Assembly (NCBI GenBank): GCA_018829985.1
Contig: JAHJSU010000047.1
Location: forward strand, 1 to 32,986
DNA from: Elusimicrobiota bacterium
Lineage (GTDB): Bacteria > Elusimicrobiota > Elusimicrobia > Elusimicrobiales > UBA9959
Length of the DNA stretch: 32,986 nt
Direction: 5' to 3'
This document shows positions 23,291 through 30,920 of this stretch, one piece after another. A program made the position numbers and the translations under genes. The notes beneath the pieces are model-generated. The model was not told the DNA's origin and ran no database searches. It worked only from the letters and a program-made list of their open reading frames with translations. How positions within the stretch are numbered: the first letter of the stretch is position 1; each line of letters begins with the position of its first letter.

Positions 23291-23317
23291 CTAACCCCTC
23301 TGTTAAGGAGTTTTTAC

Positions 23318-25192
23318 ATGGAGTTGCTCGGGAAAATAAGGGGCTCAAAGGATTTAAAAAAACTGAATCTGGACCAGCTGCCCAAATTAGCCCGGGAAGT
23401 AAGGGAGGCCATCGTCTCCGGGATCAGCAGAACGGGCGGGCATCTCGCTTCAAGTCTCGGCGCGGCCGACCTCATAGTGGCCCTCCATTACAGCTATGAT
23501 ACCCCGCAGGATAAAATAATATTCGACACCGGCCATCAGACGTACGCCCACAAAATACTCACCGGCAGGGCCGAAAAGTTCCCGACCATAAGGCAGAAAG
23601 GTGGGCTTTCCGGCTTTCTCAAGCGGTATGAGTCGGAGTACGACGTTTTCGGCGCGGGGCACGCCTCCACCGCCCTTTCGGCGGCAGCGGGCATAGCCGC
23701 CGCGCGCGACCAGTCGGGCGGGAAATATAAGGTGGTCGCCGTGGTGGCCGACGGCTGCATGACCGGCGGCATGGCCTGGGAGGCCATGCAGAACATCGGC
23801 CAGCTGGGCATCGAGATGCTGGTGGTTTTGAACGACAACCAGATGTTCATCTCCCAGCGGGTCGGCCGCCTCGGGCACATACTGACGAAAATGCTTACGC
23901 TCGGGTCCGTGCAGAGAGCGGTGCGCAGGACGGAACTTTTTCTCAGCCGCTTCCCGTTCTGGGGCAGGATAATACGCAGGGTCATCAAGCGCGCGCGCGT
24001 ATTCTTTTTCCCGGGCATGATCTTCGAGGAGATGGGGTTCGCCTATTTCGGCCCCGTGGACGGCCATAATATACCGGAACTGGTGGAAGTGCTGGGTTAT
24101 GTCAAGAATCTCAGGGGCCCGGTGCTTTTGCACGTGGTTACCAGAAAAGGCAAAGGCTATGAACCGGCCGAGTCCGGGCCTACGGAATTCCACGGCACGC
24201 CCAGGTTCGACGTGGAAACGGGGCTTTCCAAAAAAGACCCCGCCAGTATCCCCACTTTCACGAGGGTGTTTTCGGATACCCTTGTCAGGCTCGCCGCCGC
24301 GGACCGCAGGATCACCGCCATAACCGCCGCCATGCCCGAAGGCACCGGCCTTGACGCGTTCAGGGACAAATTCCCGGACAGGTATTATGACGTGGGCATA
24401 GCCGAAGAGCACGCCGTGACCTTCGCGGCGGGCCTTGCCGCCGAAGGGTTGAAACCCGTAGCCGCCATCTATTCCACTTTCATGCAGCGTTCTTTTGACC
24501 AGGTCATGCACGATATAGCCCTGCAGAAACTTCCGGTGGTGATAGCCATGGACCGGGCCGGAGTGGTGGGGGAGGACGGACCCACGCATCACGGCGTGTT
24601 CGACTTAGGCCTTTTCCGCATGCTGCCGGACGTCGCCGTCATGGCCCCGGCCGACGAAGACGAACTTCAGCATATGCTTTACACCGCTTTCGCCCTCAAT
24701 ATGCCCGTGATGCTCCGTTATCCGCGCGGTAAAGGCTTCGGCGTGGATATGGCCGCGGAGTTGAAGCTTTTGCCTTTGGGCAAAGGGCGGATTATTAACA
24801 AGGGCAAGGCGGTCAATATCCTTGCCATAGGCAACAGGGTCCACCCGGCGATCAAAGCCGCTGAGCTCCTTAAAGCCGGGGGCATAGACGCCGGCGTGGC
24901 CGACATGCGTTTTGTCAAACCACTGGATGGAGAACTTATAACGGAAATGGCCGCCGCCTCAAAACGCCTGGTTACGGTGGAAGATAACGCCCTTATGGGC
25001 GGTTTCGGTTCCGCGGCGCTTGAATATCTGAATGAAAATGCAATACAATCAACAGTCCTGAGGCTGGGTATCCCGGACCGTTATGTGGACCAGGGCAGGC
25101 CCGACGAGCTCTACGACGAGCTGGGGCTTAATTCCGCAAAAATGGCGGACAGGATCGCCGAATGGCTTGGTGGGAGCAAGATAGTAAGATAG
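23318..25192 (+). CDS. dxs: 1-deoxy-D-xylulose-5-phosphate synthase
   Basis: 624 residues, full length. It joins pyruvate and glyceraldehyde-3-phosphate using thiamine diphosphate, the first step of the MEP pathway. Key motifs are GHQTYAHKILTGR (about 71-83), GAGHASTALSAAAGIAAARD, the TPP-binding VADGCMTGGMAWEA...VLNDNQMFIS, FGPVDGHNI, the transketolase-like EEHAVTFAAGLAAEG, and a C-terminal RLGIPDRYVDQGRPDELYDELGL. SD AAGGAG precedes the ATG at 23318. The final residues, SKIVR, are encoded by the first copies of an octamer array, so the native end may have been altered slightly. Confidence 0.95.
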   Translation: MELLGKIRGSKDLKKLNLDQLPKLAREVREAIVSGISRTGGHLASSLGAADLIVALHYSYDTPQDKIIFDTGHQTYAHKILTGRAEKFPTIRQKGGLSGFLKRYESEYDVFGAGHASTALSAAAGIAAARDQSGGKYKVVAVVADGCMTGGMAWEAMQNIGQLGIEMLVVLNDNQMFISQRVGRLGHILTKMLTLGSVQRAVRRTELFLSRFPFWGRIIRRVIKRARVFFFPGMIFEEMGFAYFGPVDGHNIPELVEVLGYVKNLRGPVLLHVVTRKGKGYEPAESGPTEFHGTPRFDVETGLSKKDPASIPTFTRVFSDTLVRLAAADRRITAITAAMPEGTGLDAFRDKFPDRYYDVGIAEEHAVTFAAGLAAEGLKPVAAIYSTFMQRSFDQVMHDIALQKLPVVIAMDRAGVVGEDGPTHHGVFDLGLFRMLPDVAVMAPADEDELQHMLYTAFALNMPVMLRYPRGKGFGVDMAAELKLLPLGKGRIINKGKAVNILAIGNRVHPAIKAAELLKAGGIDAGVADMRFVKPLDGELITEMAAASKRLVTVEDNALMGGFGSAALEYLNENAIQSTVLRLGIPDRYVDQGRPDELYDELGLNSAKMADRIAEWLGGSKIVR

Positions 25193-25260
25193 TAAGAGAG
25201 CAAGAAAGCAAGAGAGGAGGGATGAATATCACACTTTCTTGCTTAATCACTTTCTTGCTG
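25175..25260. repeat. AGCAAGAx octamer array overlapping the dxs 3' end
   Basis: Five direct octamers AGCAAGAT, AGTAAGAT, AGTAAGAG, AGCAAGAA and AGCAAGAG (25175-25214). A complementary TTTCTTGCTTAATCAC and TTTCTTGCTG arm (25234-25260) allows a hairpin. The first copies encode the dxs C-terminus. The words resemble those inside E5 and the outer element at 28002. Confidence 0.7.
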
Positions 25261-25285
25261 TCACGCTGTCCAAGGAGAAACAACC

Positions 25286-26155
25286 GTGGCCGCAAAAACG
25301 AACCTTCAAAAGCGAACGATTAAACTTACACGATCGCACGCTTACCGGAAAGCTTATGCCGATGCCGCCTTTTTAAGCCGCCCCGAACTGCGTCCGGTGA
25401 GATTGCAGCTGGAACTCCTCAAGCCGGAACTGGCTTTGACGGAGCGCGGCATTAAATCCACGGTGGTGATCTTCGGCAGCGCCCGCATCTGGAGCCCGCA
25501 GGAATCCGCGCTGCAGATAAAAGCGCTGACACAAGCCGTCCGCAAAAATCCCGGGGACGCCTCGCTGAAGGCTAAACTGGCTCTCGCCGGGAAGCTCAAG
25601 TCATCGGCCAGGTATTACGAAGAAGCCAGAAAATTCGGCAAACTGGTTTCCGAGCACAGCAAGCTGGGCGAGAACAAGCTTATCGTGGTAACCGGCGGCG
25701 GCCCCGGCGTAATGGAAGCGGCTAACCGCGGCGCCTACGAAGCCGGCGCAAAGAGCGTGGGCCTGAACATCACGCTCCCCCAGGAGCAGGGTCCCAATCC
25801 TTATGTGTCGCCCGAGTTCTGTTTCCGGTTCCATTATTTCGCCGTCAGGAAAATGCATTTTGTCATGCGGGCCAAAGCCCTGGCGGCGTTTCCCGGCGGC
25901 TTCGGCACCATGGACGAGCTTTTCGAAGTGCTCACTCTGGTCCAGACAGGCATAAAACGCCGCCTGCCGATCATCCTGTTCGGCAAAAAATACTGGACGG
26001 ATGTCATACATTTTAAAAACATGGCCAAATATGGCTATATCTCGGAAGAAGACCTCGACCTGTTCAAATTTGCGGAGACCGCCGACGAGGCCTGGCGGAT
26101 AATAACGGAGTTTTACGCCCGGCATCCCCTGAACGAAGAGCAGGAGAAGGCGTAA
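25286..26155 (+). CDS. LOG-family (Rossmann-fold) nucleotide phosphoribohydrolase-like protein
   Basis: 289 residues. GGGPGVMEAANRGAYEAG (about 138-155) and PGGFGTMDELFEVLT (about 209-223) are the two signatures of the LOG/YgdH family, whose members release adenine-type bases from nucleotide monophosphates (cytokinin-activating LOG in plants). An N-terminal segment of about 75 residues with basic helical character precedes the Rossmann core. The GTG start at 25286 is supported by AAGGAG eleven bases upstream. Old annotations call such proteins lysine decarboxylases; that activity is not expected. The true substrate here is unknown. Confidence 0.85.
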   Translation: MAAKTNLQKRTIKLTRSHAYRKAYADAAFLSRPELRPVRLQLELLKPELALTERGIKSTVVIFGSARIWSPQESALQIKALTQAVRKNPGDASLKAKLALAGKLKSSARYYEEARKFGKLVSEHSKLGENKLIVVTGGGPGVMEAANRGAYEAGAKSVGLNITLPQEQGPNPYVSPEFCFRFHYFAVRKMHFVMRAKALAAFPGGFGTMDELFEVLTLVQTGIKRRLPIILFGKKYWTDVIHFKNMAKYGYISEEDLDLFKFAETADEAWRIITEFYARHPLNEEQEKA

Positions 26156-26160
26156 GGGGG

Positions 26161-26181
26161 AGGGATGAAGGATGAGGGATG
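26161..26181. repeat. GGATGAA heptamer, three copies
   Basis: GGATGAAGGATGAGGGATGA straddles the start of the next gene. Confidence 0.55.
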
Positions 26182-26510
26182 AAAAAAGTTTAAGGGGAAA
26201 TTTCTTGAATAAGGGAACGCCGGCGGTATTTACGGCCGCCGCTGTCGCGGCCGTAAACGTCTGCGCCGCGGCCCTGATCGCTTTCTACCCGCCCCCCGAA
26301 ACTTTCGGCAAGCTTATCCCCGTCGATAATCCCCGGGTCCGGGACGGCAGGTTCCGGGCCCCCGTCTGCAACGGCGTTCAATGCACTCTCTGCCCGTTCA
26401 AATGCTTTCTGCCCGAGGGCGCGCGCGGCCGCTGCAAGGCGCGGATAAACTACGGCGGGCGCATAAAAACGCTCGTTCACGTAAATGGCGCTGCTGAGAA
26501 AATCTATTAA
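26172..26510 (+). CDS. Membrane-anchored N-terminal remnant of the AmmeMemoRadiSam radical SAM enzyme
   Basis: 112 residues. An N-terminal hydrophobic helix (about 17-38: AVFTAAAVAAVNVCAAALIAF) is followed by VQCTLCPFKCFLPEGARGRCKARINYGG (around residues 69-96). Its CxxCxxxC plus later Cys cluster and GRCKxRxN are typical of the first 60 or so residues of full AmmeMemoRadiSam radical SAM proteins (amrS/TIGR04337-like). The frame then ends; the radical SAM core is absent because the Memo gene begins right after the stop. It may be a deletion remnant or a real stand-alone cysteine-cluster protein. TTG 26205 after AGGGGAAAT is an alternative start. Confidence 0.6.
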   Translation: MRDEKSLRGNFLNKGTPAVFTAAAVAAVNVCAAALIAFYPPPETFGKLIPVDNPRVRDGRFRAPVCNGVQCTLCPFKCFLPEGARGRCKARINYGGRIKTLVHVNGAAEKIY

Positions 26511-26511
26511 A

Positions 26512-27999
26512 ATGAAAATAAAAAAACACAGGCATGCAGGTGCATTATTCTTGTTGATTTTGTCTTCTGCTGTTTTTAGCGTGGAAGCGCGGGAGATGAT
26601 GTTTGCCGGGAAGTTCTATCCGGCGGATAAGGAAGAACTTGCCGGGTTCGTGGATTCCGCTTTGGCCAAAGCCGCCGTCCCAAAACTCGGTGGTGCGGTC
26701 CTGGCCGTTATCGCTCCGCACGCCGGTTATCCTTTTTCCGGACGGATCGCCGGCTACGCCTATAAAGCCATAGGCGACGAATACGATACCGTCGTAATAC
26801 TGTCCGCCGGCCATACCATGTCCGTCAAAGGGGCCGCCATTGTAAAGGACGGTTTCTTTGAAACGCCGCTCGGCAAAGTTCCCGTGGATAAAAAACTGGC
26901 CGGCGAACTTATCAAGACCTGCCCGCTTTTTGAGAATAATTCCGCCGCCCACGCCAACGAACACGCGGTGGAAGTCCAGCTGCCGTTCCTCCAGCGGAGG
27001 CTCAAAAAGCCGTTCAAGCTTCTGCCCGCCGTCCTGAACACGGAAAATATAGGCGATCTCGTCAAGATCGGCGAGACCCTGGGCCGAAAACTTAAAGGCA
27101 GAAAAGCGCTTATAGTCGTCTCCGCCGACTTTTCCCATTATCCCGATCATAGCTACGCTAAAAGAGTGGATGAAACCCTCGGCCTTGCGATAAAAATGAT
27201 GAATCCGGAATATTTCCGGCTGGCCAACAGGATACTGCTCAACAAGGGAATACCGGAACTCGCAACCTGCGCCTGCGGCGAAGCGGCGATCACGGCCGCG
27301 ATGGCCGCCGTAAACACGCTTGGTCCCGCGCAATTTCTGGAGCTCAAATACGCCGATTCCTACGATGAGTACCCCCAACAGTCGTCTCCCGACCGGGTGG
27401 TGGGCTATATGGCCGGAGTTTTTCTCAAAAGCGAAAAAGCCGCCGCCGGCAAGGTCGTACTGAACGACGGGCAAAAAAAAGAACTTTTGAAAGAAGCCAG
27501 GACGGAAATTAAAAATCGGCTTTTGGAAATAAAACCAAAACGGGACCGGCTATCCGCAGATTATGCGTTCAACCTGCCCGGCGCGGTTTTTGTAACGCTT
27601 ACCGGGGGCGGCGATTTGCGCGGCTGCGTCGGCACTATTGAGCCGCGCATGACGCTGCTTGACGCCGTGCGCTACGGCGCTCTGTCCGCCGCGTTCGAGG
27701 ACAGGCGCTTTAAGCCTGTGGGAAAAGGGGAGCTTGAAAAACTGAAGATCGAAATATCCATCCTGTCCCCGCTTAAAAAAATAGCCGGCGCCAAAGGGAT
27801 AATCCCGCATAAGCATGGCGTGGTTATTGTCAGGGACGGACGTTCCGGATTGTTCCTGCCCCAGGTCTGGGAGCAGATACCGGGCAAAGAAGATTTTTTA
27901 AGCGGGCTGTGCTCGCAAAAAGCGGGTCTTGAGCGCGGCTGCTGGCGGGATAAAAAAACCGGGATTTACGTCTTCACCGTAGACGCCTTTCAGGAATAA
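26512..27999 (+). CDS. amrB: Secreted AmmeMemoRadiSam protein B-protein A (Memo-AMMECR1) fusion
   Basis: 495 residues from the ATG at 26512, which opens a clean signal peptide (MKIKKHRHAGALFLLILSSAVFSVEA). The Memo domain (about 25-290) starts at MMFAGKFYPAD. It contains APHAGYPFSGRIAGYAY, NEHAVEVQLPFLQ and SADFSHYPDHSYAKRVDE, the His/Asp-rich sites of class III-dioxygenase-like Memo. The AMMECR1 domain (about 310-494) has GDLRGCVGT, AAFEDRRF and KIEISILSPL. The usual third member, the radical SAM enzyme, is present only as a short fragment upstream. The biochemical role of the trio is unknown. Export to the periplasm is an interesting deviation. Confidence 0.88.
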   Translation: MKIKKHRHAGALFLLILSSAVFSVEAREMMFAGKFYPADKEELAGFVDSALAKAAVPKLGGAVLAVIAPHAGYPFSGRIAGYAYKAIGDEYDTVVILSAGHTMSVKGAAIVKDGFFETPLGKVPVDKKLAGELIKTCPLFENNSAAHANEHAVEVQLPFLQRRLKKPFKLLPAVLNTENIGDLVKIGETLGRKLKGRKALIVVSADFSHYPDHSYAKRVDETLGLAIKMMNPEYFRLANRILLNKGIPELATCACGEAAITAAMAAVNTLGPAQFLELKYADSYDEYPQQSSPDRVVGYMAGVFLKSEKAAAGKVVLNDGQKKELLKEARTEIKNRLLEIKPKRDRLSADYAFNLPGAVFVTLTGGGDLRGCVGTIEPRMTLLDAVRYGALSAAFEDRRFKPVGKGELEKLKIEISILSPLKKIAGAKGIIPHKHGVVIVRDGRSGLFLPQVWEQIPGKEDFLSGLCSQKAGLERGCWRDKKTGIYVFTVDAFQE

Positions 28000-28001
28000 G
28001 G

Positions 28002-28269
28002 GTAACTGCTTAGGTGGATAGGGTAACAGTTTAGCCTTCTTAAAAAAATATGTAGTGGCAAAGCTTGCTTTGCCTATTGCTCGCAGAGCAAGCTCTGCAA
28101 CCACCTTCGGTTTGACTAAACTGTTACTGGATAGGCTATAGGCTGTCAGGGGACAGTGATTAAGCGGGAAAGTAAGTAAGCAAGGAAGAATCACTCTCTT
28201 GCTCAATCACTTTCCTGCTTCTTACCTGATAGACTAACAGCCTTCAGCCTAAACAACCTGGGCAGTTAC
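28002..28269. mobile_element. E7: 155-bp GTAAC-type element interrupted by E8
   Basis: Ends GTAACTGCTTAGGT and ACCTGGGCAGTTAC-like (inverted). After removing the 105-bp insert and its 8-bp duplication, the sequence matches the reverse complement of E5 (20908-21061) from end to end. Outer flanks GAATAAGG and AATAGCGA agree only partly, so its own duplication has decayed. Confidence 0.8.
28023..28127. mobile_element. E8: nested 105-bp MITE with perfect 8-bp duplication
   Basis: Perfect 12-bp terminal repeats GTAACAGTTTAG/CTAAACTGTTAC. TGGATAGG occurs at 28015-28022 and 28128-28135. The interior carries TGTAGTGGCAAAGC and TTGCTTTGCC, and GCAGAGCAAGCTCTGC. The empty site is known from the related elements E5 and E6. 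Confidence 0.88.
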
Positions 28270-28283
28270 AATAGCGAAATAAT

Positions 28284-29399
28284 ATGGCCCTGATGAACAG
28301 ATGCCCGTTCTGCATGGGAAGCCTGCCGCTTAACGCCGTCACGTGTGAACATTGCAAGTTTGGCGTAACTCCCGGCACCTGTTACGCCTGCAAAAAACAG
28401 AACGCCCCGGCCGCCGGGGTTTGCGCCTATTGCGGCGGAAAATATCTTATCGTAGACGAGTCAGGGCTGAACGCCGCGGTTAAAAAGAAAAAAGAACCCG
28501 CGCCGCCTCCCGTTAAAGAACCGCCGAAGCCCGCCGCGGAACGGCCGAAACCCGCCGTGGAAACGCCTGACCCCGTTGCGGAACAGCCGAAGCCCGCTTC
28601 ATTATCCCCGCAAACAACTCCTTCGCGCGCTCTGCCGAAAGGGTTTGAAAAACTTACCGATGAACTGAACGAAGCCACCGGCTTCCCGGTCGCGGCGCGC
28701 TGCCTGGCCGACGCCGCTGAAATGGCGCTGATACCGGCCGGAAAATTTTCGATGGGCGCGCTGGATGAGGAGGGCGCCCGGGACGAGCACCCTTGCCATG
28801 TGGTATCGCTGGAGGCCTTTTATATTGATAAACGCCAAGTGAGCGTGGCGCAGTTCAGGAAATTCTGCGCGGCGACAAAACGGGAAATGCGCGAGCAGCC
28901 CCCGTGGAGCGGCGACGCGTATCCGGTCGTAAATGTGAACTGGTACGACGCGACGGCCTATTGCGAATGGGCGCGCAAATCGCTGCCCACGGAGGCCGAA
29001 TGGGAAAAGGCGGCCAGAAGCGGCATCGAGGCGACATACAGCTTCGGCGAGAACGAAAGAGAAATCGGCGATTACACCTGGTACGCCGCCAATTCCAAAC
29101 AGCAGGCCCATCCGTCGGGGGAAAAAAAGCCCAATAACTACGGACTTCACGAGATGCCCGGCAATGTCCTGGAATGGTGCCTGGACGGCTATGGCGAAAA
29201 TTATTATGAAATAACTCCGGAAGCGGACCCCAGGGGGTCCGACAGCGCTATAGTCATAGTCTGCAGAGGGGCGGCCTGGGACCTTGACGGCGACTACGCG
29301 CGCTGCGCCAAGCGCGGGTTCCGGCAGCCGGACGCCCGGCGGGACAATCTCGGGTTCCGGTGTGTTTCGTCCTTTCTTACTCCTTTAGAAAAGGCTTAA
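28284..29399 (+). CDS. Double zinc-ribbon protein with an FGE/SUMF1-like domain
   Basis: 371 residues. Two N-terminal zinc-ribbon motifs use C7/C10/C21/C24 and C33/C36/C47/C50. A Pro/Lys-rich linker (about 73-118) follows. The formylglycine-generating-enzyme-like domain (about 145-365) has MALIPAGKFSMG, HPCHVVSLEAFYIDKRQVSVAQF, VNVNWYDATAYCEWA, LPTEAEWEKAARSG, NNYGLHEMPGNVLEWC and a final DNLGFRCV. In true FGE two Cys lie in the segment after RGGSW. Here that segment reads CRGAAWDLDGDYARCAKRG, with the first expected Cys missing, so it is probably not a formylglycine generator. It may be a ligand-binding or regulatory relative. No signal peptide; cytoplasmic. Confidence 0.8.
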   Translation: MALMNRCPFCMGSLPLNAVTCEHCKFGVTPGTCYACKKQNAPAAGVCAYCGGKYLIVDESGLNAAVKKKKEPAPPPVKEPPKPAAERPKPAVETPDPVAEQPKPASLSPQTTPSRALPKGFEKLTDELNEATGFPVAARCLADAAEMALIPAGKFSMGALDEEGARDEHPCHVVSLEAFYIDKRQVSVAQFRKFCAATKREMREQPPWSGDAYPVVNVNWYDATAYCEWARKSLPTEAEWEKAARSGIEATYSFGENEREIGDYTWYAANSKQQAHPSGEKKPNNYGLHEMPGNVLEWCLDGYGENYYEITPEADPRGSDSAIVIVCRGAAWDLDGDYARCAKRGFRQPDARRDNLGFRCVSSFLTPLEKA

Positions 29400-29433
29400 C
29401 CCGAAAAAAAACCAGCAGAAAAAAAGAAGGCCG

Positions 29434-29447
29434 TATTTTTGTATATT
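29434..29447 (+). promoter_or_regulatory. Leaderless promoter of the polyferredoxin gene
   Basis: TATTTTTGTATATT with TATATT at 29442-29447; the ATG at 29455 begins after 7 intervening nt. It matches the ispA promoter in sequence and spacing. Confidence 0.6.
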
Positions 29448-29454
29448 ATAACAA

Positions 29455-30594
29455 ATGAAGCCGTTTACCACTGATAAAGAGCGGTTCCTGCCGGCTTTGC
29501 TTTTTTTCGCCGCGGTGCTTTTGCCCGTTTCATTTTTTTCCGTTCACATGACCGCAGGCCGGCTGAACGCCGCATACGCGGCCGCCTGGGCTCTTTTCAC
29601 GGCCTTGACGGGATTTTTCATTATTTACACCGCCAAAGTGTCTTTTTACAGGCGGATATTCTTCGGGGTCACGGCGGCGTTTTTCCTTATACATTTTAAA
29701 CTGAATCTCCTTTCACAGGTTTTTACGGCCGCCTGTTTCGGGGACGCGCCTTACTGCCATATAGCCATAGCTCCTTCATTTTTTAATTACCTCTACCAGC
29801 AGTATCTGGCTTTCATGAGCGGGGACTGGCGCCTGTGGGGACCGTTGTCCATAGTCTTTCTCTGGCTTTTTTTTACGCTGGTCCTGGGCAGGGCCTGGTG
29901 TTCCTGGGCCTGTTTCTTCGGGGGGATAGACGACAGCCTTTCAGCCCTGCCCAAAAAGGCGCTGATAAAAACCCGGCTGCCGGCGGGCAGGTTCCGGGAT
30001 TTCCCGGCCGCGCTGCTGATCTTCCTGCTGCTGGTGTCGCTCGCCTATATGCTGCCGGTCTATTGCCTGTGGCTGTGTCCGTTCAAGCTCACTTCGGTCT
30101 TTCTCGACCAGGAAGCCTTTATACGGAAAATGCAACTGGCGCTGATGTTTTTCGCGCTGGCGGTTCTGCTCTTCGGTCCGCTTTTGACGAAAAAAAGGAC
30201 TTTCTGCTCTTTTCTGTGCCCGTTCGGCGCCTGGCAGGCTTTCTGGGGCCGCATTAACCCTTTCCGCATGACCGTGGATACCGAAAAATGCGCCGACTGC
30301 TCCGTCTGCCTGGACGCCTGTCCCATGTACGCCATAAAGGCGGGGCATGACGGGAAGCCGGGGATAGCCGCTTATTGTAACCTGTGCGGAGAGTGCCTCG
30401 CGGCTTGTCCCCGCGGGGGATTCAGCTATTCGATCTTCGGCATGAGCCCCAGGGATGTAAAAAACGGTTTCGGCCGCCTGCTGACCCCGCAAAGCTTTCT
30501 GGTTTTCTCCGCCCTGGTGACGGGCGGGACCTTCGCCGCGCTTTGGGCCCCGGCGGCGCTGCAGGCTGTGGTAAAACTGTGGGGAGCGCCATAG
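29455..30594 (+). CDS. NapH-like membrane polyferredoxin
   Basis: 379 residues with about five membrane helices. Two CxxxCP loops occur in the NapH/RdxA style: CLWLCPFK (about 204-211) and CSFLCPFGAW (about 252-261). A soluble segment carries two 4Fe-4S motifs, CADCSVCLDACP (about 279-290) and CNLCGECLAACP (about 307-318). An extra CSWAC motif sits at about 148-152. Such proteins pass electrons from quinol to periplasmic or membrane reductases or assist in metallocentre maturation. It is a lone gene here with no reductase next to it, so its partner is unknown. Both a helix bundle and the clusters are complete. Confidence 0.85.
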   Translation: MKPFTTDKERFLPALLFFAAVLLPVSFFSVHMTAGRLNAAYAAAWALFTALTGFFIIYTAKVSFYRRIFFGVTAAFFLIHFKLNLLSQVFTAACFGDAPYCHIAIAPSFFNYLYQQYLAFMSGDWRLWGPLSIVFLWLFFTLVLGRAWCSWACFFGGIDDSLSALPKKALIKTRLPAGRFRDFPAALLIFLLLVSLAYMLPVYCLWLCPFKLTSVFLDQEAFIRKMQLALMFFALAVLLFGPLLTKKRTFCSFLCPFGAWQAFWGRINPFRMTVDTEKCADCSVCLDACPMYAIKAGHDGKPGIAAYCNLCGECLAACPRGGFSYSIFGMSPRDVKNGFGRLLTPQSFLVFSALVTGGTFAALWAPAALQAVVKLWGAP

Positions 30595-30690
30595 GCCTTA
30601 AGCCGTAAGCTATACGGAGCTCCTTATAATCTGGAATTTACGGCTGTGGCAGTTTTTCTGCCTATGGCCTATGGCATATAGCTTATGACA
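30593..30690. repeat. CATAGGC-type inverted word repeat, copy A
   Basis: CCATAGGCCTTAAGCCGTAAGC and CTGCCTATGGCCTATGGC with TATAGCTTATG can pair. Shared words with 30921-31030 are TAAGCTATACG and TTTCTGCCTATGGCA. It overlaps the end of the polyferredoxin gene. Confidence 0.6.
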
Positions 30691-30704
30691 GTATTGGAGG
30701 CTTT

Positions 30705-30899
30705 ATGAAAGACGGCAAATGGCTTGAACCGCGCCACACCAATAAAGAGATATTCGAGAAAGACTACACCAAAATAGACCTTTCGGGCATGGAAGTCAAG
30801 TGTCCGGGCTGTAAGGACGGCGTGAACCTGAACAGAAAGAACATGGCCGGCAAACCAGCCGGCTGGTGCAAACGCTGCAACAGAGCGGTAGCGCTGTGA
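30705..30899 (+). CDS. Small zinc-ribbon protein
   Basis: 64 residues from the ATG at 30705, preceded by a GGAGG six bases upstream. Two CxxC pairs (VKCPGCKDG at residues 32-40 and WCKRCNRA at 54-61) make a compact zinc ribbon; the N-terminal half is charged. No named family recognised. It is flanked on both sides by the CATAGGC-type repeats, and lies 110 bp after the polyferredoxin gene. Nucleic-acid or protein binding is possible; no function can be assigned. Confidence 0.65.
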   Translation: MKDGKWLEPRHTNKEIFEKDYTKIDLSGMEVKCPGCKDGVNLNRKNMAGKPAGWCKRCNRAVAL

Positions 30900-30920
30900 A
30901 CATAACGCTTTGCGTTATGT

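Noticed and set aside
23450-24592. Long antisense frame opposite dxs
   Set aside because: A high-GC shadow of the dxs frame with no domain signature, no RBS and biased composition.
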